The notes: a model not told the origin generated them from the sequence alone. A stretch of 64,000 nt of DNA from AP-15 sp963796155 (GCA_963796155.1 CAWCKT010000024.1:1-64000), one strand, 5' to 3'; positions 24,604 through 33,527 are shown, counted from the stretch's first letter. Made by a program: numbers and translations.

Positions 24604-26937
24604 TTATCCGGCAAGCTCCCAAAGGTGGCTGGGGTCGAGTGGGATCTCGAGGATGTCGATGCCGCGCGCGGGCAGTTCCAGTGCGTCCTCGATCGCCTGG
24701 GCGAACAGTGCGCCCACAGGAATGGCACCCGCTTCGCCCACCCCCTTGACACCCAACTCGTTGTAGGGCGAGGGCGTGACGTGGTGGAGTATTTCAACCT
24801 CCGGCACTTCAGCCGCGGTCGGTAGCAGATAATCCGCAAGGGTACCGTTGATGAGCTGGCCTTGCGCGTCGTACGCCAGCCGCTCGTAAAAGGCATTGCC
24901 GATCCCTTGGGCGACGCCTCCTTGCACCTGGCCGGCGACGATCAGCGGATTGATCACGGTCCCGCAATCATGCACGACGACGTATTTGAGGATCCGCAGC
25001 TTCATGGTCGCCGGGTCGATTTCGACGATCATCGCGTGCGCTCCCGCCGCAGTAGCGCCTTTGGCCGGGCCGAAATAGGCGGTCGCCTCCAGCCCCGGCT
25101 CGGTTCCCGGCTGAACTGCGCCACGTAACGGATTGGCCAGGGTTGCCAACACCCCGAGCGCGATGTTGCGCTGCGGCACCCCCTTGATCGCGACCTGGCC
25201 ATCCTCCAACAGCAGATCGGCCTCGTTGCACTCGAAATGCTCGGCGGCGGTCTGCAGGATCTTGGCGCGCACCCGCTTCGCCGCGGCGAGAGTAGCGTTG
25301 CCGGCAACCACCGCGCTGCGGCTGGCGAATGTGCCCACCCCCCAATGGAACTGGTCGGTGTCGCCAGTGACGACGTCGACGTCCGAGACCGCGACGCCGA
25401 TCTCGTCGCCTACGATCTGGGCCAAGCTGGTCAAATGGCCCTGACCCTGGGTGCCGATGCCGGTTGCGAGCAGCACCCGGCCGCTGGCCTGGACCTGGAT
25501 TCTGGCGCCCTCATAGGGGCCAATGCCGGTACCTTCGACATAGAACACCAAGCCGATGCCGATCCGTCTTCCCGCCGCTCGGAGCCGCGGCTGATCCTCG
25601 GCAACGAAGGAGCGGTAGCCAATCGCCTCCAGCGCCTTGTCGAGAACCGGGCCGTAGTCGCCGCTGTCGTAATGCAGCGGCGCGAAATCCTGGTAGATGA
25701 TGTGGTTGTCGTAGGGAAACGCGTCGGGCGCGATGAAGTTACGCCGGCGAATCTCGACGCGATCGAGCTTAAGCTTACGCGCGGCAATGTCCAGCAGCCT
25801 CTCGATGACGAACACCCCGTGCTGACGTCCGGCGCCGCGATAGGGCGAGACGATCGGAAGCGTGGTGAAGACCGCAGTGAACCGGCTGTCATAGGCGGGC
25901 ACGACGTAGGGGCCGAGCAGGTTGCACTGGCTGTTGAGCGGCACGGTCAGACCGTAGGGATCATAGGCACCGCTGTCGTGCAGAAACTCGTCCCTGATTC
26001 CGAGGATGCGGCCGTCGGGCGCCAATGCGATCTCCGCGTCGTGGATTTGCGAGCGTTCCTGCGTGGTGGCGAGAAAATGCTCGGCGCGATCCTCGATCCA
26101 TTTGACTGGCCGCCCCAGTCGTATCGCCAGCCAGGGCAGCAGCACCTCCTCGGGATAGAACATCATAATCTTGGGGCCGAAGCCGCCGCCGATGAACGGC
26201 GCCACCACCCGCACCTGGCGCTCGGATAGCCCTAGCATGGCGGCCAGGCCATTGCGGACCACCACCGGCGCCTGGGTGGTGTCCCATACCGTAAGGTGCT
26301 CGGCCTGGGGGTCCCAATCGGCGACGACGCCACGCGTCTCGATCGGCGCCGAGCAGCCGCGGTCGTAGCGGAAGCGGCGGCGCAGCACGAGGGCGGCAGC
26401 TTGTCGGGCGCCCTCGTAGTCGCCCTTTTTCTGGTGGACGCGCGCGGCCACATTGCCTGGGATGTCATCGTGGACCCGTGCTGACTCGGGCGCCACAGCG
26501 CGCTCGATATTGGTCACCGCCGGCAGCGGCTGGTATTCGACGATGATGTCGGCCAGCGCGTCCTCGGCGATGTAGCGGCTCTCGGCAATGACCACGGCGA
26601 CCGGCTCGCCGACATGGCGAACCTTCCCGCGCGCCAGCGGTACCTGGGTTCGTTGATTGAAAATCGTGCCCTCGATGGGCGGCGGCGGCACCAGCAGCGG
26701 GCCAGGTTTCCAATAGCTGCCGAGATCATCGGCGGCGTACGCGGCGACCACCCCGGACCGCTCCCGGACCCGCGACAGATCGACCGAACCCAACCTTGCG
26801 TGGGCGTGAGGGCTGCGTAGGAAGGCAACGTGCAGCATCCCTGACCGTTCGACATCGTTCACAAACAGCGCCCGACCGGTGAGCAGGCGACGGTCCTCAT
26901 TGCGTGCGATCGGAGCGCCGAAATAACGGGTGGTCAT
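24604..26937 (-). CDS. Molybdenum hydroxylase large subunit (xanthine dehydrogenase family)
   Basis: 777 residues, full length for the molybdopterin-cytosine-dinucleotide-binding subunit. It has the N-terminal ald_Xan_dh domain (APIARNEDRRLLTGRALFVN, then HVAFLRSPHAHARL) and the large Mo-binding domain: VRVVAPFIGGGFGPK near residue 245, SPYRGAGRQHGVFVIERLLD near 370, GIGTQGQGHLTSLAQIVGDE near 500, and the catalytic Glu in KGVGEAGAIPVGA near 740. SPYRGAGRQ is the xanthine/aldehyde type loop, not the AYXCSFR loop of true CO dehydrogenase. Partner genes for the FAD and 2Fe-2S subunits are not adjacent, so it is an orphan here. It lies 130 bp downstream of the aldo/keto reductase gene. Confidence 0.92.
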   Translation of the reverse strand: MTTRYFGAPIARNEDRRLLTGRALFVNDVERSGMLHVAFLRSPHAHARLGSVDLSRVRERSGVVAAYAADDLGSYWKPGPLLVPPPPIEGTIFNQRTQVPLARGKVRHVGEPVAVVIAESRYIAEDALADIIVEYQPLPAVTNIERAVAPESARVHDDIPGNVAARVHQKKGDYEGARQAAALVLRRRFRYDRGCSAPIETRGVVADWDPQAEHLTVWDTTQAPVVVRNGLAAMLGLSERQVRVVAPFIGGGFGPKIMMFYPEEVLLPWLAIRLGRPVKWIEDRAEHFLATTQERSQIHDAEIALAPDGRILGIRDEFLHDSGAYDPYGLTVPLNSQCNLLGPYVVPAYDSRFTAVFTTLPIVSPYRGAGRQHGVFVIERLLDIAARKLKLDRVEIRRRNFIAPDAFPYDNHIIYQDFAPLHYDSGDYGPVLDKALEAIGYRSFVAEDQPRLRAAGRRIGIGLVFYVEGTGIGPYEGARIQVQASGRVLLATGIGTQGQGHLTSLAQIVGDEIGVAVSDVDVVTGDTDQFHWGVGTFASRSAVVAGNATLAAAKRVRAKILQTAAEHFECNEADLLLEDGQVAIKGVPQRNIALGVLATLANPLRGAVQPGTEPGLEATAYFGPAKGATAAGAHAMIVEIDPATMKLRILKYVVVHDCGTVINPLIVAGQVQGGVAQGIGNAFYERLAYDAQGQLINGTLADYLLPTAAEVPEVEILHHVTPSPYNELGVKGVGEAGAIPVGALFAQAIEDALELPARGIDILEIPLDPSHLWELAG

Positions 26938-27067
26938 AGCATCACAGCCACCTGCCGCGCCGCGAGAAGGAGGTCATCGAGCCGCCCCCAGCCAGCCGCA
27001 GACCGGAGATCGCCGGACTGGCCCGGTCGGTCCATAGCGTCGACCCGCGGCCGCGCCTTATTCGGCC

Positions 27068-28069
27068 TCATACATTCAGTCGGTGCATTTGCCCTGTCGG
27101 ATAGCGAGTGCCGGACGCGGCACCCGGCGGTGCGATGCGGTCGAGTTCCGCGAGATCGTCTGCCGTGAGCACAATCTCCGCGGCGCGCAAATTCTCCTCG
27201 AGGTGCTTGCGCGATTTCGCACCGGGGATCGGTAAGATGAAGGCCCCCGCACGCGCGCCCTGGGCCATTGGCCAAGCGATGGAGAGCTGGGCGAGCGTGG
27301 CGTTCTTCCCGCGGGCGATGGCCTCGAGCGCCGAGCGCAGTCGGAGGTTTTTCTCGGCATTGGCGCTCTGAAAGCGAGGCAGCCGCACGCGAATATCGTC
27401 TGCGGCCATTTCCTCCGCCTTGGGCACCGGGGCGCTGAGCATCCCACGCCCGAGCACGGCATAGGCCATCATCGCCATCCCAAGCTCCTTGCAGGCGTCG
27501 ATTTGGCCCTGCTCTTCCGCATCACGCGAGAACAGCGAATACTCCATCTGAAGCGAGGCGAGCGGATGCACGGCACTGCCGCGCCTCAGCGACTGGGCCG
27601 CGCACTCCGAGAGCGAGATGAACCTTGTCTTGCCCTCCTTGACGAGCTCGGCCATTCCCCCGACGCTTTCCTCGACTGGCACGTTGGGATCGACGCGCGA
27701 CATGCAAAAGACATCGAGCGTCTCAATGCCCAAATTTATCAAGCTCTGCTCGCAGGTTTGGCGCAGATAGCGCGGGTCGCCTCCCCCGCGCACGGCGTCC
27801 GAGCCCCCGTCGCGTGGGCTGCCGCTCTTCGAATGAATGACCACATCATGCCTGCGGCCGCGGATCGCTTCGCCGATCAAGCGCTGATTGTGGCCGTTGC
27901 CGTAGCTCGCCGATGTGTCGAGAAAATTGACCCCGAGGTCGAGCGCGCGACGAATAGTGGCGATCGACTCCGCGTCGTCGGCCGGTCCATAGGCGCCCGA
28001 CATGCCATAGCAGCCCAGACCGATGATCGACACCATGAGATCAGTATTGCCGAGTGTGCGGTGTTCCAT
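27068..28069 (-). CDS. Aldo/keto reductase with substituted catalytic His
   Basis: 333 residues, a complete AKR TIM barrel. Landmarks: IGLGCYGMSGAYGPADD at the start; LGVNFLDTSASYGNGHNQRL with the catalytic Asp and Tyr; VVIHSKSG with the catalytic Lys; and FILPIPGAKSRKHLEENLRA for NADPH binding. The segment that normally reads '(Y/L)HRVDP', containing the catalytic His, is here LDVFCMSRVDPNVPVEE, so Ser replaces His at about residue 133. I re-read the codon as TCG on the minus strand. AKRs with a non-His residue at this position exist (steroid 5-beta-reductases use Glu), but Ser may impair carbonyl reduction. Usual substrates would be aldehydes or ketones. Confidence 0.9.
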   Translation of the reverse strand: MEHRTLGNTDLMVSIIGLGCYGMSGAYGPADDAESIATIRRALDLGVNFLDTSASYGNGHNQRLIGEAIRGRRHDVVIHSKSGSPRDGGSDAVRGGGDPRYLRQTCEQSLINLGIETLDVFCMSRVDPNVPVEESVGGMAELVKEGKTRFISLSECAAQSLRRGSAVHPLASLQMEYSLFSRDAEEQGQIDACKELGMAMMAYAVLGRGMLSAPVPKAEEMAADDIRVRLPRFQSANAEKNLRLRSALEAIARGKNATLAQLSIAWPMAQGARAGAFILPIPGAKSRKHLEENLRAAEIVLTADDLAELDRIAPPGAASGTRYPTGQMHRLNV

Positions 28070-28308
28070 AAAAGGCCCCGTTGATTACAAGCATTATATC
28101 ACGGCGAGCGGCCTAAACCAGGTTCGAGGGCGTCGGCGGCCTTGCCCACGCGACGAAAAAGAAAGCGACCCGTTCGGAAACGTCTGGGGCCAGGCCAACT
28201 AAGCCGATCTGGCCGCCTCTATGTGCTCGGATCACTCGGCATTGGACAGATCGGCGCCGAGAGCGGTCGTTGCTTTGGCAGGCGACCTGTCGTCGCGCTA
28301 GGCAATAT

Positions 28309-29163
28309 TCACTTCGATGGGCTTCCCAATGGGAAACTGAGGACCGACGCGTCCAGTGCCGCCCAGGGGTGATCGGCAAGGATGCATCTAGCGTCCTGAT
28401 GTCCGGCGTCCAGACCGGCGAGTGCATTGGCGAGATGATCAAGGTGAGAGAGCCACTCCGGTGAAATTCGGTACCGGGTCGAAAATTGCGAGCCGGACCC
28501 CAATAGTCCCAGACCATCATCTCTTCCATGTCGAGCGCGGCGAGATCGCGTAGCAGGCTGGCTGCGACAAACCACATTCCTGTCAGGCCAAGAACCGAGA
28601 CGCCGAAGCGGGTCGGATCACTCTCGCCTCGCCTCAGTTTTTGCCATGCGCCGCCAGCAGTCAGGAAGCGCTCGCGAGGTACATCCCACGCAGCAAAAGG
28701 TATCGCGTAATGCTGGGGGACGGTGGAGCAGCTCGATAGAAGGCCAAGCAGCCCCGTCGTAATACTCGCAAACCCAATGGTCTTCTGCAAAATCGGACGT
28801 GAAATAATCGGCAAAACCAACTCGCAGCCGGGCCGGACGTCGGTGTTGGCGCAGAATAGCGCAAGCCACCAGGGCATAGTTCCGGCAGGTCCCGAACACG
28901 CGCTTGTCCGGTTGTCTGGTCTGGTCCAGCGGCCGTGCGTCCTTGCTGACAATGGCGGCGAGGATGTCGCTCATCCGGCGCAGCTCCGGCTCCGGATTTT
29001 CCTTCGCCGCTGCCCCGGCAAAGAGCGGGTGCAGTACCAAGCCGCCGACAATTTCCGGCAACACCGTCGGGTCCGCCGGCAGTGCCGCGACGAGCGCCGT
29101 GAATTTGCCGGGCTCGGTCCATCGGCTCTGACGGGCATAGGCCGCAACGTCGCGTTGGGCCAT
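28309..29163 (-). pseudogene. Transglutaminase-like protein gene with two frameshifts
   Basis: From ATG 29163 the frame gives a helical start and then the transglutaminase-like core: KRVFGTCRNYALVACAILRQ with the catalytic Cys, and FTSDFAEDHWVCEYYDG with the His. Near 28735 similarity moves to another frame: WDVPRERFLTAGGAWQKLRR, then VLGLTGMWFVAASLLRDLAA LD. Near 28480 it moves again to EWLSHLDHLANALAGLDAGH, ending at 28309. The two shifts compensate (+1 then -1). All domain blocks are present in order, so this is either a recent pseudogene or two indel errors. The family is a common uncharacterised transglutaminase-like protein of Proteobacteria. Confidence 0.75.
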
Positions 29164-29252
29164 TGGGTGTGTCTCCTGCCTCGGTGCAGCCAGACGGGAC
29201 TACGGCCGCAAATTTTTGGCCAGTGTCAAGCCGAGGCCTGACAGATGTCCGC

Positions 29253-30067
29253 TTAGCGGGCGAGGAGGGGCCAGCCGATCCAGTTGCACACGGCCTCGCC
29301 CATGACGAGGTCGAGGTCGCGGCCCTTGAGCCACGGCAATTCCTCGGTGAACAACGTCACGCATTGCCGCCAGGAGCAGGGCATCCGGGTGATGTCGGTG
29401 CCCCAGAACATCCGCTGGGGACCGAAGGCGTCGAAGCAGCGCTGCAGGTGCGGATGCAGGCTGCGGAAGGGGTATTCGTCCTCGGCGTAGCCTGCCTGCC
29501 CCGTCGCCTTGACCGCGACGTTCGGGTATCTGGCCAAGGCGAGCAATTCCGGCTGGAGACGATAGGCCGCCTCGCCCTTGCTGGCGCGCGGCACGCCCAT
29601 GTGGTCGACGATCAGTTTCAGGCCGGGGTGGCGCTCGGCGATCTTGCCGACGTCGGCAGGAACATCGCTGCGCCGAGCGCCACCGGCACTTGGGCGCGCT
29701 CGGCGGCGGGCCACAGCCAGTCGAGGGTGCCGTCGGTGAACCAGGATTGCGGGTGTCGCTCGTTGGTATAGAAGCGCAGGCCGAGCATGCCCGGCCGCTC
29801 CTTCCAGTGCGCGACGAGATCGCGGCCGTTCGGGTCGTCGAGATAGAACCAGCCCATGATCGCAAAGCGGTCGGGGTATTTGCGCACCGCTGCGACCGCC
29901 AGCTCGTTCGAGTCCGGGTCCCACAGCACCGGGTGGACCAGCGCCCGGTCGATGCCGGCCTCATCCATGCCGGCGATCGCCTGCTCGGCCGAATAGGGTT
30001 CCTGACGATGGTGCGGTGACGGCGTGCCCTTTTCCCAGAGATGGATCTGTGCGTCGACGATCAACAT
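29253..30067 (-). pseudogene. Amidohydrolase-2 family gene with one frameshift
   Basis: From ATG 30067 the product starts MLIVDAQIHLWEKGTPSPHH, with the metal-binding His pattern of the amidohydrolase-2 (ACMSD-like, 2-pyrone-4,6-dicarboxylate hydrolase-like) group. It continues to VPVALGAAMFLP near 29662. There one base appears to be missing; in the next frame DVGKIAERHPGLKLIVDHMG continues, then FGPQRMFWGTDITRMPC with the catalytic Asp region, and the end ELPWLKGRDLDLVMGEAVCN. Total length (about 271 residues) fits the family. Restoring one base gives a complete enzyme, so it may be functional if the indel is an error. Confidence 0.8.
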
Positions 30068-30088
30068 GGGGCTTCCTCTTTTGTGCTC

Positions 30089-30544
30089 TCACTCCCTCCC
30101 GGTGCGGCCGTGGAAGGGGTCCGGGCCCGGGTCGCGCCCGGCGGCAACCTCGGCCAGCCGGCCGAGGTAATGGGCCCAGCCTTCGCCATGGCCGGCGCAT
30201 TGCTCGGCGTTGGGCAGGCCGCTGTGGGTCAGGCGCAGCAAGGTTCCGTCCGGCTGCTCGATCAGGTCGATCTCGACCAGGCTCGACCCCGGCGGCACCA
30301 CCTCGCTGCCGTCCCAGCCGAAGCTGTAGGACAGCCGGTGCACCGGCACTACTTCGCGGAAGGCGCCGCGGGCGAAGCGAGCACCGGTGACATTGACGAG
30401 ATAGAGCCCGCCAGGCTGCGGCTCAACTTGCGCCTCGGTTCCCATCCAACGCAAGATCTTCTCCGGGTCGGTCAGCAGGGCGAACACCGCGGCGGGTGGT
30501 GCTGGGATGTGCGTCTCGCGGCGGACAACGAGGGCTTCTTGCAT
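30089..30544 (-). CDS. SRPBCC (START/AHSA1-like) domain protein
   Basis: 151 residues from ATG 30544 behind CTGGAGGAGACCG. Typical activator-of-Hsp90-homologue-like layout: ETHIPAPPAAVFALLTDPEK, then ILRWMGTEAQVEPQPGGLY, and at the end LTHSGLPNAEQCAGHGEGWA HYL. The fold is a helix-grip hydrophobic pocket. In bacteria such genes often sit beside ArsR regulators and a second SRPBCC gene lies 1 kb upstream here. Ligand unknown. Confidence 0.85.
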   Translation of the reverse strand: MQEALVVRRETHIPAPPAAVFALLTDPEKILRWMGTEAQVEPQPGGLYLVNVTGARFARGAFREVVPVHRLSYSFGWDGSEVVPPGSSLVEIDLIEQPDGTLLRLTHSGLPNAEQCAGHGEGWAHYLGRLAEVAAGRDPGPDPFHGRTGRE

Positions 30545-30565
30545 CGGTCTCCTCCAGAGTTGCGA

Positions 30566-30594
30566 TCCATCCTCCACCTGCGGCGGAGGATGGA
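30566..30594. other. Perfect 10-bp stem-loop before the SRPBCC gene
   Basis: TCCATCCTCC at 30566-30575 pairs with GGAGGATGGA at 30585-30594 around a 9-base loop. It lies between the DUF899 stop and the SRPBCC start, about 20 bp before the start codon, so in the mRNA it would sit just ahead of the ribosome site. It has no T-run. It may limit read-through or translation. Confidence 0.45.
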
Positions 30595-30732
30595 CGGGCG
30601 CCGGGTTCGCGGCCTCGCCCCGAGGATAGACCGGCGGGGCCGGCTGAGCCATCGCCGCGGCGCGGATAAAGGGCCGGGGACGGTGGCGGCATGATTGCGG
30701 CACCGGTTACGCCACCACACCCACGGCTCGGC

Positions 30733-31494
30733 TCAGCGTTTGTACTCGTCGTGGCGGCGCCACCAGCCGCCCGTCTCGTTGCGTCCCTTGGGGGCACGGT
30801 CGAGCCACTGGTACATGCCCCAGAGGCCGTCCAGTCCGCGCGCATAGGTCGAATAGGTATGGTAGACGACGCCGTCCTCGAGCGCGAACGCGCTCATACC
30901 CGGCCGCTCGCGCCGGTATGTGTCCGGATCGGTCCCGCAGGCGGCCGCGAACCGGGCGACGGGCTCCGGGACCGGTGTCGCGACGATCGGGTGGCCGCTG
31001 CGCCGGTAGTTGTATTCGACGCCCCCCGCGCGCTGTTGCTTCTCGGTGATCGAGACGTTGAAGTCGAAATTGAAGTCGCCGCGCAGCGAAGACGCCCAAG
31101 GAAACGTCCACCCCATCCGCCGCTTGTACGCTTGCAGCTTCGCGAGCGGCGCCTGCGACACCGCCCAAAGCATCACGTCATGGTTGGCCAGGTGCACGAC
31201 GAAGCCGTCGAACCCGTCCGCGATCGCCGAGCAGGACGGACACCCCGCGGTATAGTCGGGCCCGAACATGAAGTGATAGACAAGGAGCTGCGAGCGCCCG
31301 CTGAAGAGATCTGCGATCGAGGCGCTCCCTTCATCGGTCTCGAATCGGTACTCCTTGTCGACAGGGACCCACGGCAGCTCCCGACGTCGCCTCGCCAGCT
31401 CGTCGCTCCGGCGGGTCAGATCCTTCTCCGCCTCCAGTAGTTCGAGCCGCGCCTTCAACCACTGCTCCCGCGTTCCGGTTACATGAGTCGTCAT
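30733..31494 (-). CDS. DUF899 thioredoxin-like protein
   Basis: 253 residues from ATG 31494 with GGAGGAAGAT in front. The family pattern is clear: EKDLTRRSDELARRRRELPW near residue 22, then VDKEYRFETDEG, the redox-like segment FMFGPDYTAGCPSCSAIADG with a C-x-x-C, and near the end HTYSTYARGLDGLWGMYQWL DRAPKGR. DUF899 proteins are thioredoxin-fold and are frequently encoded with ArsR/SRPBCC genes, as here, where it lies 29 bp after the SRPBCC gene on the same strand. Its biochemical activity is unknown. Confidence 0.9.
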   Translation of the reverse strand: MTTHVTGTREQWLKARLELLEAEKDLTRRSDELARRRRELPWVPVDKEYRFETDEGSASIADLFSGRSQLLVYHFMFGPDYTAGCPSCSAIADGFDGFVVHLANHDVMLWAVSQAPLAKLQAYKRRMGWTFPWASSLRGDFNFDFNVSITEKQQRAGGVEYNYRRSGHPIVATPVPEPVARFAAACGTDPDTYRRERPGMSAFALEDGVVYHTYSTYARGLDGLWGMYQWLDRAPKGRNETGGWWRRHDEYKR

Positions 31495-31523
31495 ATCTTC
31501 CTCCGCTGGCTGGTGCGGCATCC

Positions 31524-31991
31524 TCACCCTCGCGGCAGTTCGCCGATTGGCGGCAGCGCCGTTCCGGATTCGAGCAAGGTCTTGAGGCTCGACAGGATTT
31601 TTGGCCAGCCGACGGAAACCGCAGCGATGAGCTTGGAACCGGGCCTGTCGATTTCGTGGGTGATGGTCAGCCTCACGACTTCGCCTGCTTGCTCGATCTC
31701 CATCTCGCAGCGCGCATAGCCTTCCTCGCGCAGCTCGGACCTGAACTCGTTGCGCCATTTGAGGACGAGCCGCTTCGGCTTTTCGATCGCGACGACTTCG
31801 CCCGCGTCAGCGATGCGACCATCCGGGAAGATCAGCTTCCAAGGCGAACCTACCTTCCAGTCGGTCTCGATGTTCATGCCAAACCAGTACTTCTTCATGA
31901 AGTCTGGAGTGGTTAGCGCGGCCCACAACGCTTCCGGCGTTGTGCGGATGTAGGTCACATATACAAAACTACTCGTGGCTCCTTTAGTCAT
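31524..31991 (-). CDS. SRPBCC (AHSA1-like) domain protein, ArsR-linked
   Basis: 155 residues from ATG 31991, preceded by TTGAAGGAGAACGCC. The sequence SSFVYVTYIRTTPEALWAAL followed by TTPDFMKKYWFGMNIETDWK is the standard start of the AHSA1-like group paired with ArsR regulators. Later EVVRLTITHEIDRPGSKL and SVGWPKILSSLKTLLESG complete the helix-grip fold. Its start overlaps the stop region of the ArsR gene by 8 bp, which indicates translational coupling. Confidence 0.92.
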   Translation of the reverse strand: MTKGATSSFVYVTYIRTTPEALWAALTTPDFMKKYWFGMNIETDWKVGSPWKLIFPDGRIADAGEVVAIEKPKRLVLKWRNEFRSELREEGYARCEMEIEQAGEVVRLTITHEIDRPGSKLIAAVSVGWPKILSSLKTLLESGTALPPIGELPRG

Positions 31992-32307
31992 GGCGTTCTC
32001 CTTCAAGGTCTTGCTTTAGCTCTGAAAGTGCACCCAGGCGGGGGAACTCGAATTTGCTGATCCAACGCTCGGCGATCTCATTGATCGGAACAGGATTGAT
32101 GAAGTGCAGCTTTTCTCGGCCTTGCCGCTTCCAAGAGACGAGATTGGCCTCCTCGAGAACCGCCAAATGCTTCGCAACCGCTTGGCGGGTCATCTCCAGC
32201 CCCTGGCACAGCTCACCAAGGGTCTGGCCATTCCTGCGGTGCAGCCGATCCAGCAACCGCCGGCGGCTTGTATCGGCCAAAGCGCGAAACACGATGTCCT
32301 CGTCCAT
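31984..32307 (-). CDS. ArsR-family winged-helix transcriptional regulator
   Basis: 107 residues from ATG 32307. It opens DIVFRALADTSRRRLLDRLH, and the helix-turn-helix is RNGQTLGELCQGLEMTRQAV AKHLAVLEEANLV, followed by the wing KRQGREKLHF. The C-terminal SKFEFPRLGALSELKQDLE is typical of ArsR proteins paired with SRPBCC genes. No metal-binding Cys motif of the ArsR/SmtB type is present, so it probably senses something other than metal. It heads the three-gene unit ArsR-SRPBCC-DUF899 and probably represses its own promoter through the paired sites just upstream. Confidence 0.9.
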   Translation of the reverse strand: MDEDIVFRALADTSRRRLLDRLHRRNGQTLGELCQGLEMTRQAVAKHLAVLEEANLVSWKRQGREKLHFINPVPINEIAERWISKFEFPRLGALSELKQDLEGERHD

Positions 32308-32320
32308 GCCGGGGCAATAT

Positions 32321-32364
32321 GGAACCGCTTGGTTGCCTAACCATACGGAACCAATTGGTTGCCT
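32321..32364. promoter_or_regulatory. Operator-like tandem sites upstream of the ArsR gene
   Basis: GGAACCGCTTGGTTGCCT (32321-32338) is repeated as GGAACCAATTGGTTGCCT (32347-32364), 16 of 18 bases identical, 26 bp apart. The second copy contains the perfect 12-bp palindrome AACCAATTGGTT (32349-32360); the first has the same dyad with two centre changes. Both sit 14-57 bp ahead of the ArsR start on its strand. Palindromic AACC-N4-GGTT sites are what a dimeric winged-helix repressor would bind, so autoregulation is likely. Confidence 0.65.
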
Positions 32365-32456
32365 GTCAAGCAAAAACGCGGCGCCCTGCGTCGAAGATAC
32401 GCGCTGGGCTGTCGTGACCTTCGACAGGCCAGGGGCCGTGGCGGCATGATCGCGGC

Positions 32457-33527
32457 ATGGATCTGCCAATGGATTTGCCTGGGGCCCTCGCTTGGCTGGT
32501 GGACGAGGCCGGCGCCTCGTCCGGCCCTGACCGGTTTCTGGCCGAGCTCGGCGGCCGGCTGCTGGCCGACGGCCTGCCGCTGGCCGGCGGCGCCCTGACG
32601 CTCGCGGTGCCGCATCCGATCATCGCTCGCCGTACCTGGCTGTGGCGGGCGGAGACCGGGGCGGTGATCGAGGCGCTGAGCTTCGCCGGCAGCCCGCCCA
32701 ACCAAGCCGGGCGCGACTGGCTGGTTGGGCTGGGCCCGGTGCAGGAGGACACGGTCGGACCGGCGCCGGATGGTCCGGTGCTGGGCTGGGCCGGGACCCG
32801 GCCGTTCGGCCGCGCCGAGGCCGGCCGGCTGCGCCAGGCCGCGCGCTTCGCCGCCGCACCGTTGGCCGCCCTCTCCGCGCGGGCGGCGCTGGCAGCGCTG
32901 CTCGAGGCCTATCTCGGCCGGCGCAGCGCCGCCCGGGTGCAGGCCGGCGCGCTGCGCCGCGGCGCCGGGGAGACGATCCGCGCGGCACTGCTCTGTGCCG
33001 ATCTGCGCGACTTCACCGCGCTCTCCGAGGCGACCGAGCCCGCGGCGATGATCGCCGCCCTCGACGCCTGGTTCGACCGCATCGCCGGGGCGGTGCACGC
33101 ATTCGGAGGCGAGGTGCTCAAATTCATCGGCGACGGCGTGCTGGCGATCTTCCCGGTCACCGGCGCGCCGGCCGAGGCCTGCGAGGCGGCGCAGCGCGCG
33201 GTCGCCGCGGCCCGCGCCGGCATGGCCCATCTGGATGCGGTGCGGCAGGCGCAGGGGCTGCCACCGCTGCCCTTCGGCGCGGCCCTGCATTTGGGCGAGA
33301 TACTGTGGGGCAATATCGGCGCGGCCGACCGGCTGGACTTCACCGCGATCGGCTCCGCGGTCAACCTGGTCAGCCGTTTGGAGGGGCTGTGCCGGCCGCT
33401 CGGCCGCTCGGTCCTGATCTCGGGCGCGGTCGCCGCCGAGACCACCACACCGCTGGTGCCGCTGGGCGAACACATGCTGCGCGGTATCGCCGCACCCTGC
33501 GCCGTCTTCACCCTGCCGGATGCGTGA
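32457..33527 (+). CDS. Class III adenylate/guanylate cyclase
   Basis: 356 residues. The N-terminal ~170 residues form a helical, Ala/Leu-rich region without a recognised sensor domain. The catalytic domain begins near ALLCADLRDFTALSEATEP (residue 180), with the first metal Asp. FGGEVLKFIGDGVLAIFP gives the second metal Asp. FGAALHLGEILWGNIGAADR and LDFTAIGSAVNLVSRLEGLC supply the substrate and transition-state segments. There is no transmembrane span, so the enzyme is cytoplasmic. It would make cAMP from ATP. It is divergent from the ArsR unit. A decayed partial second copy lies at 36051-36154. Confidence 0.9.
   Translation: MDLPMDLPGALAWLVDEAGASSGPDRFLAELGGRLLADGLPLAGGALTLAVPHPIIARRTWLWRAETGAVIEALSFAGSPPNQAGRDWLVGLGPVQEDTVGPAPDGPVLGWAGTRPFGRAEAGRLRQAARFAAAPLAALSARAALAALLEAYLGRRSAARVQAGALRRGAGETIRAALLCADLRDFTALSEATEPAAMIAALDAWFDRIAGAVHAFGGEVLKFIGDGVLAIFPVTGAPAEACEAAQRAVAAARAGMAHLDAVRQAQGLPPLPFGAALHLGEILWGNIGAADRLDFTAIGSAVNLVSRLEGLCRPLGRSVLISGAVAAETTTPLVPLGEHMLRGIAAPCAVFTLPDA

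Noticed and set aside
24604..26937. Aerobic CO dehydrogenase (CoxL) identity for the molybdenum hydroxylase
   Set aside because: The active-site loop reads SPYRGAGRQ rather than the AYXCSFR of form I CoxL, and no CoxM/CoxS genes are adjacent.
30668..32456. Similar GGTGGCGGCATGATTGCGGC / CGTGGCGGCATGATCGCGGC strings at about 30680 and 32438
   Set aside because: About 20 bp of similarity in very G+C-rich DNA; not enough to claim a duplication.
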